Shown here piece after piece: positions 22,197 through 27,790 of a stretch of DNA of 27,790 bases. The notes under the pieces were generated by a model. That model did no database searches and was not told the origin of the DNA. It saw only the letters and a program-made list of their open reading frames with translations. The DNA is from a virus. Every line of letters begins with the position of its first letter. Position 1 is the first letter of the stretch. Location of the stretch: positions 1 through 27,790 of IMG/VR virus record IMGVR_UViG_3300045996_004584; one strand, given 5' to 3'. Position numbers and translations under genes: made by a program.

Positions 22197-22220
22197 TCCT
22201 CTTGGCGCGGAGGTGAGCGC

Positions 22221-23030
22221 ATGACGAACGTAAATCGCTCGCCCGGCTCTCAGGCGAACTACAACAACCCCAGCCATCCCGGGCAACACCCGTGGACGCT
22301 GAACGGCGTGAACGGCGCGAACATCGCCGCGAACAATCCGGCCGGTCTGAGCTATGATCTTGTGTGGAGCGGCTTCAACTTCGCCAGCCAGATCCCGGCT
22401 GGCGCGACGATCGACGGGATCGCCTTCGGATTCATCGGCTCGACCGATCAGCCCGGCATTCTCGACCAGCGCGTCGTGCTTCGCGTTGGGACCGGCCCCG
22501 ATTCCGCCAACCGGGCAAAAGCGACAACCTGGCCCTTCAGCACCGCGACCCGCAACTATGGCGGCGCGGCCGACACATGGGGGCTCGCCGCTGCCAATCC
22601 GGGCATGACGTTGGCCGAGATCGTGCGCGCCGCCAACTTCTCGGTTGCGCTTCAGGTGACGAACAACTTCGGCGATCCCGAGGATTTCCAGCGGACCTTT
22701 GTCGCTGGCGCCAGCGTAACGGTAAGCTGGTCCCTTCCCGCGGTGGTCAAAACCCTGACCTCGGCGGCGACGATGAGCATGGCGGCGCGCCCGGTCGCCG
22801 GCATCGTCACGGATCTGACATTGGCTGACGGAGCGCAGCTAAACGGCGCGGCGCAGCTCGGCCGGCGCGCCGACATGCTCGCCCGGGGCTCCGCGGCCCT
22901 TAATTCGCTCGGTGTCGCCAGCATCGCTTCGCCGGCCGTGACGTCGCCTTGGCGCACGATCGCGATCACTGACCGGGGAGACCGCACGGTCACCCTCACT
23001 CAACCCGGCTCCAACGAAGGGGAAATCTGA
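22221..23030 (+). CDS. Probable tail appendage protein, unknown family
   Basis: ATG 22221 has a good ribosome site (GGAGGTGAG). The 269-residue product starts with a Asn/Pro/Gly-rich stretch (RSPGSQANYNNPSHPGQHPW) and continues as beta-rich sequence with a jelly-roll-like rhythm (LVWSGFNFASQIPAGATIDG, RVVLRVGTGPDSANRAK, SVALQVTNNFGDPEDFQ). After residue ~180 the composition changes to Ala/Thr/Leu-rich short segments. I do not recognise a named family. The neighbours and composition fit a virion surface or tail appendage protein. The next gene overlaps its stop by one base. Confidence 0.7.
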   Translation: MTNVNRSPGSQANYNNPSHPGQHPWTLNGVNGANIAANNPAGLSYDLVWSGFNFASQIPAGATIDGIAFGFIGSTDQPGILDQRVVLRVGTGPDSANRAKATTWPFSTATRNYGGAADTWGLAAANPGMTLAEIVRAANFSVALQVTNNFGDPEDFQRTFVAGASVTVSWSLPAVVKTLTSAATMSMAARPVAGIVTDLTLADGAQLNGAAQLGRRADMLARGSAALNSLGVASIASPAVTSPWRTIAITDRGDRTVTLTQPGSNEGEI

Positions 23031-23422
23031 TGCCTCTGCCTCCCACGGCGTTCATCATCACGGCGCCAATTGACCCCGCCGACATCGCGGATTCGAAGGT
23101 CGTTCTAACTCAGGAAGGCGACACCCTGCCGGCAGGGCAGCGGCCCTTACTTGAGGCTGGCGAAGCGGTCGAAAGCTACACCCTGACGCCAACGGCCGAA
23201 GCTGTCGCGGCCGGGCTGATCATCAAGGAGGGCGGGGGCTATGAAACCACGCTCGCCGGTAAAGATCTTCGGTTCTGGCTTGAGGTCGACCCGAGCTTTC
23301 AGGGTCACCAAATGTTCAACGGCGAGGGGCAGACGTTCGGCATCGAGCTGACGGTGCTGACCACCTCGTCTCCGCAGCGGCGCAAACAGCGGACGATCGG
23401 CGTGAAGGTAGCGAACCAGTGA
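23030..23422 (+). CDS. Small phage protein, beta-rich, unknown
   Basis: The start overlaps the previous stop (TGATG), suggesting coupling. The 130-residue product has a short Pro-rich start and a beta-like body (YTLTPTAEAVAAGLIIKEG, RFWLEVDPSFQGHQMF, FGIELTVLTTSSPQRRKQR). No known domain is visible. It belongs by context to the tail appendage group 21762-23661. Confidence 0.68.
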   Translation: MPLPPTAFIITAPIDPADIADSKVVLTQEGDTLPAGQRPLLEAGEAVESYTLTPTAEAVAAGLIIKEGGGYETTLAGKDLRFWLEVDPSFQGHQMFNGEGQTFGIELTVLTTSSPQRRKQRTIGVKVANQ

Positions 23423-23661
23423 CCATGGTCATCAAAGGCGCCGTCAGGAACGGCAAGCTCGTCGACGTCGATTTTGGCTGGTACGTCGGCCGGGCTGGGT
23501 ATCAGCAGACCGCGCGCGGGATCGAGGTCGCCATCTTTAGCGGGGCTGAACCCAAGCTAAGTCAGCCCGGCACGATCGACGGCCAGCCGTTCTCGATCGT
23601 GAAGGTCGCCACCAGTCAGACGGTAGCCGGTATGACGGTGCTGACGGTGCGCCCGGCCTAG
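23419..23661 (+). CDS. Small phage protein, unknown
   Basis: I start at GTG 23419, overlapping the previous stop by four bases (GTGA); an ATG at 23425 would shorten it by two residues. The 80-residue product is a compact beta-like chain (KLVDVDFGWYVGRAGYQQTA, IDGQPFSIVKVATSQTVAGM). The family is unknown to me. It is the last gene of the plus-strand array before the convergent hicAB operon. Confidence 0.6.
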   Translation: MTMVIKGAVRNGKLVDVDFGWYVGRAGYQQTARGIEVAIFSGAEPKLSQPGTIDGQPFSIVKVATSQTVAGMTVLTVRPA

Positions 23662-23714
23662 ACCGCAGCGACGGCCGCCAGCATAGCCGCGGGCCGGCGC
23701 GCTGGAGGCTGGTG

Positions 23715-23733
23715 CAACCGCTGTTGGCGGTTG
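23715..23733. terminator. Stem-loop at the junction of phage genes and hicB
   Basis: CAACCGC (23715-23721) pairs with GCGGTTG (23727-23733) around a 5-base loop, two bases beyond the hicB stop. There is only a weak T-run (ATTTA) on the plus side, so termination is possible but not certain. Confidence 0.4.
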
Positions 23734-23735
23734 AT

Positions 23736-24227
23736 TTACCGCTGGCTACCCTGCTCTTGAGCCACTGGCTTAAGGCCATAGATGCGCTCAAGGTCACGGA
23801 AGTTCTTCGTCGCGAGTTCCCCTTGGCCGATGATGCCGCCCGCTACCATGTTGGCCAGTTGCGCGCGGGCCGCATCCGAAAGGAAACGTGACCGATTATC
23901 CGCCGCGCGATCGATACGCGCGAGAAGACCCTCCTCCATCGAGATTTGCACGCGGACTGCTTTGCTAGCGGTTTCGCCACGGACCAAGATGCGAGCAACC
24001 TCGTCGCTGCCTTCCTCGGTCGTGATGGCATCAATGTCGGAGGGCTCGGGGATCTCATCGCCAAACTCCGCCATAGTGGCAAGGTGCCCGTTTAGGGCTT
24101 CCTCGGCAGCGATGGCGGCTTCCTGCACGGTGCGGCCAGCCGACACGCAGCCGGGAAGGTCCGGGAAATAGACGCCGAAGCCATGAGCGCCTCGCTCGAT
24201 AATCGCTGGATAGTGAACGGTTGCCAC
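23736..24227 (-). CDS. hicB: HicB-type antitoxin with C-terminal ribbon-helix-helix domain
   Basis: The start is GTG at 24227 (minus strand), chosen because AAGGAG lies seven bases before it. Residues ~1-65 form the HicB_like fold: YPAIIERGAHGFGVYFPDLPG, then GCVSAGRTVQEAAIAAEEAL, the family's 'y.a..e....gy.v.fPDlpGc.t.G.t..eA...a.eal'. Residues ~88-130 look like a DNA-binding ribbon-helix-helix (RVQISMEEGLLARIDRAADN, then SRFLSDAARAQL). The 163-residue length matches HicB proteins with such a C-terminal part. HicB binds and neutralises HicA and usually represses the operon. hicA lies upstream on the same strand with a 35-base gap. The pair may stabilise the prophage. Confidence 0.9.
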   Translation of the reverse strand: MATVHYPAIIERGAHGFGVYFPDLPGCVSAGRTVQEAAIAAEEALNGHLATMAEFGDEIPEPSDIDAITTEEGSDEVARILVRGETASKAVRVQISMEEGLLARIDRAADNRSRFLSDAARAQLANMVAGGIIGQGELATKNFRDLERIYGLKPVAQEQGSQR

Positions 24228-24249
24228 GTTCTTGCTCCTTGGTGGGGGC

Positions 24250-24280
24250 GGGGTTCCCTCCTCTATGGGAGGGGAACCCC
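24250..24280 (-). repeat. Strong stem-loop between hicA and hicB
   Basis: GGGGTTCCC (24250-24258) is the reverse complement of 24272-24280. The hairpin overlaps the last codons and stop of hicA and ends about 11 bases before the hicB ribosome site. There is no T-run in either direction, so it is more likely to affect mRNA stability or translation balance than termination. Confidence 0.55.
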
Positions 24281-24451
24281 TGTCTGCTTGCTGATGCTCT
24301 TTAACGTCCCGATTGGCAGGTCGCTTTTAGGGTGCGGAACGGTGGCGGTGCCGGGCTTGATCGGGTGGCGGAAGTGCTTGTGGCTTCCGGTCTGGCGCAC
24401 TTCGTACCAGCCATCCGCCTCAATCTTCTTGATCACTTCCCGGCTCTTCAT
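24263..24451 (-). CDS. hicA: HicA-type mRNA interferase toxin
   Basis: I choose ATG at 24449-24451 (minus strand) after an AGGGAG ribosome site; the open frame continues upstream to 24604 but that part crosses the promoter region. The 62-residue product has the HicA pattern: MKSREVIKKIEADGWYEVR ('.k.revik.L...Gf......GSH'), then TGSHKHFRHP with His24 of the GSH motif as the expected catalytic residue, then PHPKSDLPIGTLKSISKQTG ('vP.H...el..Gtl..IlkqagL'). HicA has a double-stranded-RNA-binding-like fold and cuts mRNA. Length is normal. It is followed by hicB. Confidence 0.92.
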   Translation of the reverse strand: MKSREVIKKIEADGWYEVRQTGSHKHFRHPIKPGTATVPHPKSDLPIGTLKSISKQTGVPLP

Positions 24452-24464
24452 CGTCTCGCTCCCT

Positions 24465-24528
24465 GTTGTGTAAGATATACACAACAACGAACCGCAGCGC
24501 AATAGCATATACACAATAATTACACAAC
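24465..24528 (-). promoter_or_regulatory. hicAB operator region with TTGTGTA boxes
   Basis: A perfect inverted repeat GTTGTGTA-5 bases-TACACAAC spans 24465-24485, 14 bases upstream of hicA. Two further TACACAA boxes lie at 24510-24516 and 24521-24527. On the minus strand TTGCGC and TATATC, 17 bases apart, could be the promoter, with the -10 box inside the inverted repeat. This suits autorepression by HicB's ribbon-helix-helix domain. Confidence 0.62.
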
Positions 24529-24682
24529 GAGACAGCTCGCCGGATGCGCTGGAGAGCGGCCGAGCGGGGTGCTGGGTGGCGACCCGGCAACCGAGGGCTA
24601 GCATCCGTCACGCGCGGCCGGCCTAGCCGCTAACGCCCTGCCGCGCGATAGCAGTCGCGAGCGGCGCGTGCGTTCCTGTCGA

Positions 24683-24709
24683 TTGCGGTGGTGAGAGTGG
24701 CGCTATACT
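24683..24709 (+). promoter_or_regulatory. Possible promoter for the two-membrane-segment gene
   Basis: TATACT (24704-24709) is a good -10 box 28 bases before the start codon. The best -35 candidate, TTGCGG (24683-24688), is 15 bases away, which is short. The gene is divergent from hicA and so needs its own promoter. Confidence 0.45.
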
Positions 24710-24737
24710 CCCAGAGAGCAGCGCGCGGGAGGTGCAG

Positions 24738-25343
24738 ATGGCCGACATAGCAGATGATTACTTGGGTGTGTCCGATCGTAACAACCTCGATGGCGCGCAG
24801 GCGACCAGAAGGTCGACACGCACCAAATACTTTTCGAACGTTCTTTCTTCGATTGCTGCGGCCGTTGCAGTAGCAGGTCTCGCGGGGGCACTCGGCAACG
24901 TCGTAGGAGATCGAGTCCTGCCCGACCTCACTGGATCGGCAGATCTTGCCGACACCCGATCGAGGCTCGACGGCGTAATCGTGCAGCATCTTAGGCAATT
25001 ACAAGGAGAGGTGACGGCCTTGCAAAAGGCGCAAGCAGCTATTGCGCAACTCCCGACCAAGGATCGGGCCACCGTACAGATTGCCGCGCTAGCCGGCCGT
25101 CTAGAAGCGATCGAGCGCCGGCAGTCACAGGTAGAGCAGGTGATCCTCAACAATCCTGAGAAGGCCCTCTCAATGCCCCTTATGAGGCGTGACATAGAGA
25201 ACTTGCGAGACAACAATACCCAAAGCCTTTCGGCCATTAAACAAAGTGTCGACCAAATATACGATCTAACCAAGTGGCTACTCGGAGCGCTTGCTGTCGG
25301 CGTGTTTTCGCTGGCGATCGCCAATTTCTTCACAAAAAAGTGA
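24738..25343 (+). CDS. Membrane protein with two membrane segments and a central coiled coil, unknown
   Basis: I use ATG 24738 with GGGAGG just upstream; a GTG two codons earlier is also in frame. The 201-residue product has a hydrophilic N-terminal part of ~30 residues, a first membrane segment at ~32-54 (YFSNVLSSIAAAVAVAGLAG), a long helical section at ~75-175 with heptad rhythm (LRQLQGEVTALQKAQAA, AGRLEAIERRQSQVEQV), and a second membrane segment at ~177-199 (LTKWLLGALAVGVFSLAIAN) followed by FFTKK. I know no family. It is divergent from hicA and upstream of an AIPR-type gene, so a part in an accessory or defence unit is possible, but the 333-base gap means a shared operon is not shown. 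Confidence 0.72.
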   Translation: MADIADDYLGVSDRNNLDGAQATRRSTRTKYFSNVLSSIAAAVAVAGLAGALGNVVGDRVLPDLTGSADLADTRSRLDGVIVQHLRQLQGEVTALQKAQAAIAQLPTKDRATVQIAALAGRLEAIERRQSQVEQVILNNPEKALSMPLMRRDIENLRDNNTQSLSAIKQSVDQIYDLTKWLLGALAVGVFSLAIANFFTKK

Positions 25344-25676
25344 ACCGATTGTAGCATGGACGCCGGTTGGCTTTCGGGGAACTGCCAGCCGTGCTGCTTC
25401 ACGGCCCGGGCGGGCTAGAAATATTCTCTCATTCGCGCGGAGATATACTCCGGTCCGATATCGTGCCTTGCGACGACGTGCATTCGCGCGTGCCCTGAAC
25501 GTGGTTTCCGTCACGATCCTGCGATGGGCAGCTGGCTGAAACCGAGACGAGGACCTTGGGGGTGTCATGCTGTTGGCATTGCGTAATGCTTATGTCACAC
25601 GTGCATGGAGGGCGTCGTACTCCTGCTCGCGTAGCGCGCGTGCGGCGCGGGATTGATTAGAACGGGGGATTCGGGC
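25344..25676 (+). other. Gene-free stretch before the AIPR gene
   Basis: Roughly 330 bases contain no convincing gene; the short frames in it are Arg/Ala-rich and look like shadows. TATACT at 25444-25449 repeats the TATACTCC seen upstream of the previous gene and might be a -10 box, but no good -35 is present and the leader would be about 200 bases. I see no tRNA, repeat array or strong terminator here. Confidence 0.4.
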
Positions 25677-27401
25677 GTGACGTTTGTAGACGCGGTAAAT
25701 GCCCGCAAAGCGTTGGTCGACAAGGTCGGCTTTCATGATGCATATCTCGTACTCGCCGTGGCGATGTTTATTGAGGAGCCCGATGCGGAGGCCCTTGCCA
25801 GTAGTGCCCTGACTGAGGGCGGTAATGACAAGAAGATTGACCTCATCCATATAGACAGAGACGCAAGGCGGTTGGTCTTTGCTCAAGGCTATATGGGTAC
25901 AAAGAAGAATGACTCTGCCCCTGCAAATAAGGCATCTGACCTAAATACAGCGTGCGCGTGGCTTATATCGGGCGACCTCTCGACAGTGCCGCCAAAGCTA
26001 AGCTCTATCGTAGAAGAGTCTAGGTCCGCGATATTGGCCGGAGATATTGATTTCATCGACTTGCTATACGTGCACAACCTCCCAAATTCGATAAATGTCG
26101 CAAGAGAGCTGCAGACGGTTGAGGATCATCTTAGGGTCACCCTCGCCAACGAGAAAATTCTCGTAAAATCGCACGAGCTTGGCAGCGCTCGATTGGAGCA
26201 CTTATTCGCTGCCCAAGAGTCACACATCGCGGTGTCGGACGATATCCCATTTCCCAGCGAAATCGGGATTACGCAGAGTGGCGCGACTTGGGCGGCCGGA
26301 GTCGCTACGGTTTCCGGTGAATGGGTGAGTGGGTTGTACGCCCGCTACGGGGATGAACTGTATAGCGCGAATTATCGAGGATTCCTCGGTGCGGACGGTC
26401 GTAAGCGGGTCAACAAGGGTATAAGAGAAACGGTCGAGCAAGCCCCATCAGACTTCTGGGCGTTCAACAACGGCATTACCATTCTGACTCTGGAAATCCG
26501 TCGCGAAAAGATTGGTAAGGATGTGAAGATCTCGCTGCGAGGTGCTTCCGTCATCAATGGTGCGCAAACTACCGGTTCAATTGGATCCGTCGACGCTACC
26601 AGATCGCCGCTAGCTGATGTGAAGCTGCTCTGCCGTGTTATCCAGTGCTCAGATCAAGAAACGATCGACAAGATCGTTAAATATAATAATACGCAAAACG
26701 CGATCACCACATGGGATCAATTTAGCAATGACGAAGATCAGAAAAGAATTGACGAGGAGTTTGCTGAACTAGGGTTCTCCTACAACCGAAAACGGGGTTT
26801 TTCGGCTGCTGGGGATCAGATTGGAATCGAGCAGGTTCTGCAACCGCTTCTTGCATATCATGGCAGGCCGACGGACGCAGTCCGCGGTAAAAATCAGCTA
26901 TTTGTGCAGAAACCGCTTTATCGCAACGCCTTTGATGGCATCAAGGCGCGACACATATTATTCGTTTATGCGCTATCGAGGGCTATTGATAACAAGCGAA
27001 CGGACCTTAAGGCGAAATCGAACACATCTGCTTTGATCGCTGTGGAAGAAAAGCAGCTTGATCTTCTTCGAAACCTGAATTTCAAGCCGTTCCTTATCGC
27101 AGTCATTGCGAATAGTCTTGAAACTATATTGGGAGTACCTTGCGATAACCGTACGGTGGGATTCAAGCCCAGTGCGGCCAAAGGTACTGGTATAAGCGAG
27201 CTCGCGGCTCGCTGGCTTCCGGTTGTGGAGTCCTTTTTGCCTTTGCTAACTTCCTTGGTCAAACCAGACGAGTTTTTCCGGAATCTCAGCGGGGACGAAG
27301 GGTATCTCGACACGATAAAGGGTCAAATGGACGGCTTTTTGTCGGCGACGCAAGCAGTCGGTAAACACGCGACGTTCATCGACATGGTGGCGACGAGCTA
27401 G
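25677..27401 (+). CDS. AIPR (abortive infection phage resistance) family protein
   Basis: The start is either GTG 25677 (GGGGGA 8 bases before, my choice) or TTG 25653, eight residues longer. Numbering from the longer start (582 residues), the AIPR core is clear: LYSANYRGFLGADGRKRVN (~237-254, the 'l...NvR..lg....vN..I' block), DFWAFNNGITILTLEI (~267-282) and GASVINGAQTTGSI (~297-310). Residues ~57-85 look like a restriction-nuclease-type patch (NDKKIDLIHID, then LVFAQGYMG): Asp63 fits, but the usual Q-x-K is Q-G-Y, so activity is uncertain. AIPR proteins occur in phage-defence contexts. The base composition is visibly AT-richer than the phage genes, which suggests separate acquisition. No partner protein of a known system is adjacent. 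Confidence 0.83.
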   Translation: MTFVDAVNARKALVDKVGFHDAYLVLAVAMFIEEPDAEALASSALTEGGNDKKIDLIHIDRDARRLVFAQGYMGTKKNDSAPANKASDLNTACAWLISGDLSTVPPKLSSIVEESRSAILAGDIDFIDLLYVHNLPNSINVARELQTVEDHLRVTLANEKILVKSHELGSARLEHLFAAQESHIAVSDDIPFPSEIGITQSGATWAAGVATVSGEWVSGLYARYGDELYSANYRGFLGADGRKRVNKGIRETVEQAPSDFWAFNNGITILTLEIRREKIGKDVKISLRGASVINGAQTTGSIGSVDATRSPLADVKLLCRVIQCSDQETIDKIVKYNNTQNAITTWDQFSNDEDQKRIDEEFAELGFSYNRKRGFSAAGDQIGIEQVLQPLLAYHGRPTDAVRGKNQLFVQKPLYRNAFDGIKARHILFVYALSRAIDNKRTDLKAKSNTSALIAVEEKQLDLLRNLNFKPFLIAVIANSLETILGVPCDNRTVGFKPSAAKGTGISELAARWLPVVESFLPLLTSLVKPDEFFRNLSGDEGYLDTIKGQMDGFLSATQAVGKHATFIDMVATS

Positions 27402-27424
27402 GCACAGACGGGGATGCCAGCTTG

Positions 27425-27462
27425 GGAAGCTGCAGACCTTCAGGGGAGGTCGGAAAGCTTCC
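27425..27462. terminator. Nested stem-loop between convergent AIPR and GrlR-like genes
   Basis: GGAAGCT (27425-27431) pairs with AGCTTCC (27456-27462) and encloses GACCT/AGGTC (27435-27439 with 27447-27451). A competing hairpin CAGCTT-GGG-AAGCTG spans 27418-27432. Position between convergent genes suggests transcription ends here, but no T-run is present. Confidence 0.4.
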
Positions 27463-27790
27463 GCAAGCGAACCCCTAGCTTATGACCGTTGCGCTCGATA
27501 GTTCCTTCGAGACGACCGTCGTGAGTTTGGCTCGCGACAAGGTCGACCGTGAATTCGTCGTCGCCGGTTCCGAACGCGTCGATGCTGCCTGGATCGTGAT
27601 GATGGCGTTTGACGTTCAGTGCTCCGGTCACGCCGCTTGGGGTCGTCTGGAACGTCCCGGTGTAAGCGAACCAGCTGTCGCCTCCGAAGACGCGATTTGT
27701 TTCGAGCACGGCAATCCCGGCATTGATTGCCACGAACTCAGAGCCAGCGTGGCCGAACTCAACAGCCCAAAGACCTTCGATCGACGCCAT
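27440..27790 (-). CDS. GrlR-family regulatory protein
   Basis: The gene starts at the last bases of the window (ATG at 27788-27790 on the minus strand) and is complete, 116 residues, though an upstream extension cannot be excluded. The sequence follows the GrlR pattern of a small lipocalin-like barrel: SIEGLWAVEFGHAG at the start, GIAVLETNRVFGGDSWFAYTG ('G..vl..g.v.GGDs.y.Y.G', residues ~25-45), and later FTVDLVASQTHDGRLEGTIE ('f.l.l.g....g.l.G'). GrlR is known from enteropathogenic E. coli, where it inhibits the activator GrlA; relatives in other proteobacteria have no proven role. It is convergent with the AIPR gene, 38 bases away. It may be phage, island or host DNA. Confidence 0.75.
   Translation of the reverse strand: MASIEGLWAVEFGHAGSEFVAINAGIAVLETNRVFGGDSWFAYTGTFQTTPSGVTGALNVKRHHHDPGSIDAFGTGDDEFTVDLVASQTHDGRLEGTIERNGHKLGVRLRKLSDLP

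Noticed and set aside
24604-24730. A possible attachment site or tRNA end at the prophage/accessory junction
   Set aside because: I could not find a tRNA fold, nor a direct repeat shared with another part of the window.
25344-25652. Short open frames on both strands before the AIPR gene
   Set aside because: They are Arg/Ala-rich, overlap each other and flanking genes, and lack ribosome sites and recognisable patterns.

Overview
The window is the late (structural and lysis) part of a tailed, siphovirus-like prophage with an HK97-type head, followed by a toxin-antitoxin pair and a small accessory block. High GC content, heavy third-position G/C bias, the style of the head-tail proteins and a DUF3380-type muramidase suggest an alphaproteobacterial host. 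Sphingomonadales is my best guess, made from protein style and not from a marker gene. No integrase, repressor, replication gene, tRNA or att site is visible, so neither prophage boundary is demonstrated.

Layout. 1-3672: packaging and head (3' end of the large terminase, portal, S78 prohead protease, major capsid protein), closed by an intrinsic terminator. 3764-5901: a coiled-coil protein and an SGNH esterase placed inside the head module. 5903-7762: head-tail connector, adaptor, gp10-like and tail terminator proteins, joined by one-base or four-base overlaps. 7773-9422: a small unknown protein, the tail tube protein, and a G/GT-type tail assembly chaperone pair with a clear programmed -1 frameshift signal. 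9479-9825: a lipoprotein gene between a possible promoter and a strong terminator, which looks like a moron. 9843-18884: a 1566-residue tape measure protein with an embedded M15 peptidase, a 1120-residue tail-tip/fibre protein with a duplicated N-terminal domain and 28-residue coiled-coil repeats, and two small tail proteins sharing an N-terminal motif. 18968-21735: two small unknown genes and a lysis cassette (membrane proteins, muramidase, holin candidate, overlapping spanins). 21762-23661: four more genes, at least one of tail-appendage type, lying after the lysis genes. 23736-24451 on the minus strand: hicA-hicB. 24738-27401: a two-membrane-segment coiled-coil protein and an AIPR-family protein, the latter clearly AT-richer than the phage genes. 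27440-27790 on the minus strand: a GrlR-family protein.

How it works together. The first 23.7 kb builds, fills and releases a virion. The portal, protease and capsid make the head; connector proteins join it to a tail whose length is set by the tape measure protein with help from the frameshifted chaperone. Two domains, the M15 peptidase in the tape measure and the SGNH esterase, could act on the cell envelope or surface polysaccharide during entry. The muramidase and membrane proteins open the cell at the end. Two intrinsic terminators sit inside the late gene array, so its transcription must either read through them or restart after them.

The most noteworthy points are the G GGA AAC frameshift site with its hairpin, the accessory block 24.6-27.4 kb (candidate defence genes of uncertain partnership), the shared N-terminal motif of the two small tail genes, the duplicated domain in the tail-tip protein, and the esterase inside the head module. 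I do not see a complete system that I can confidently call new.
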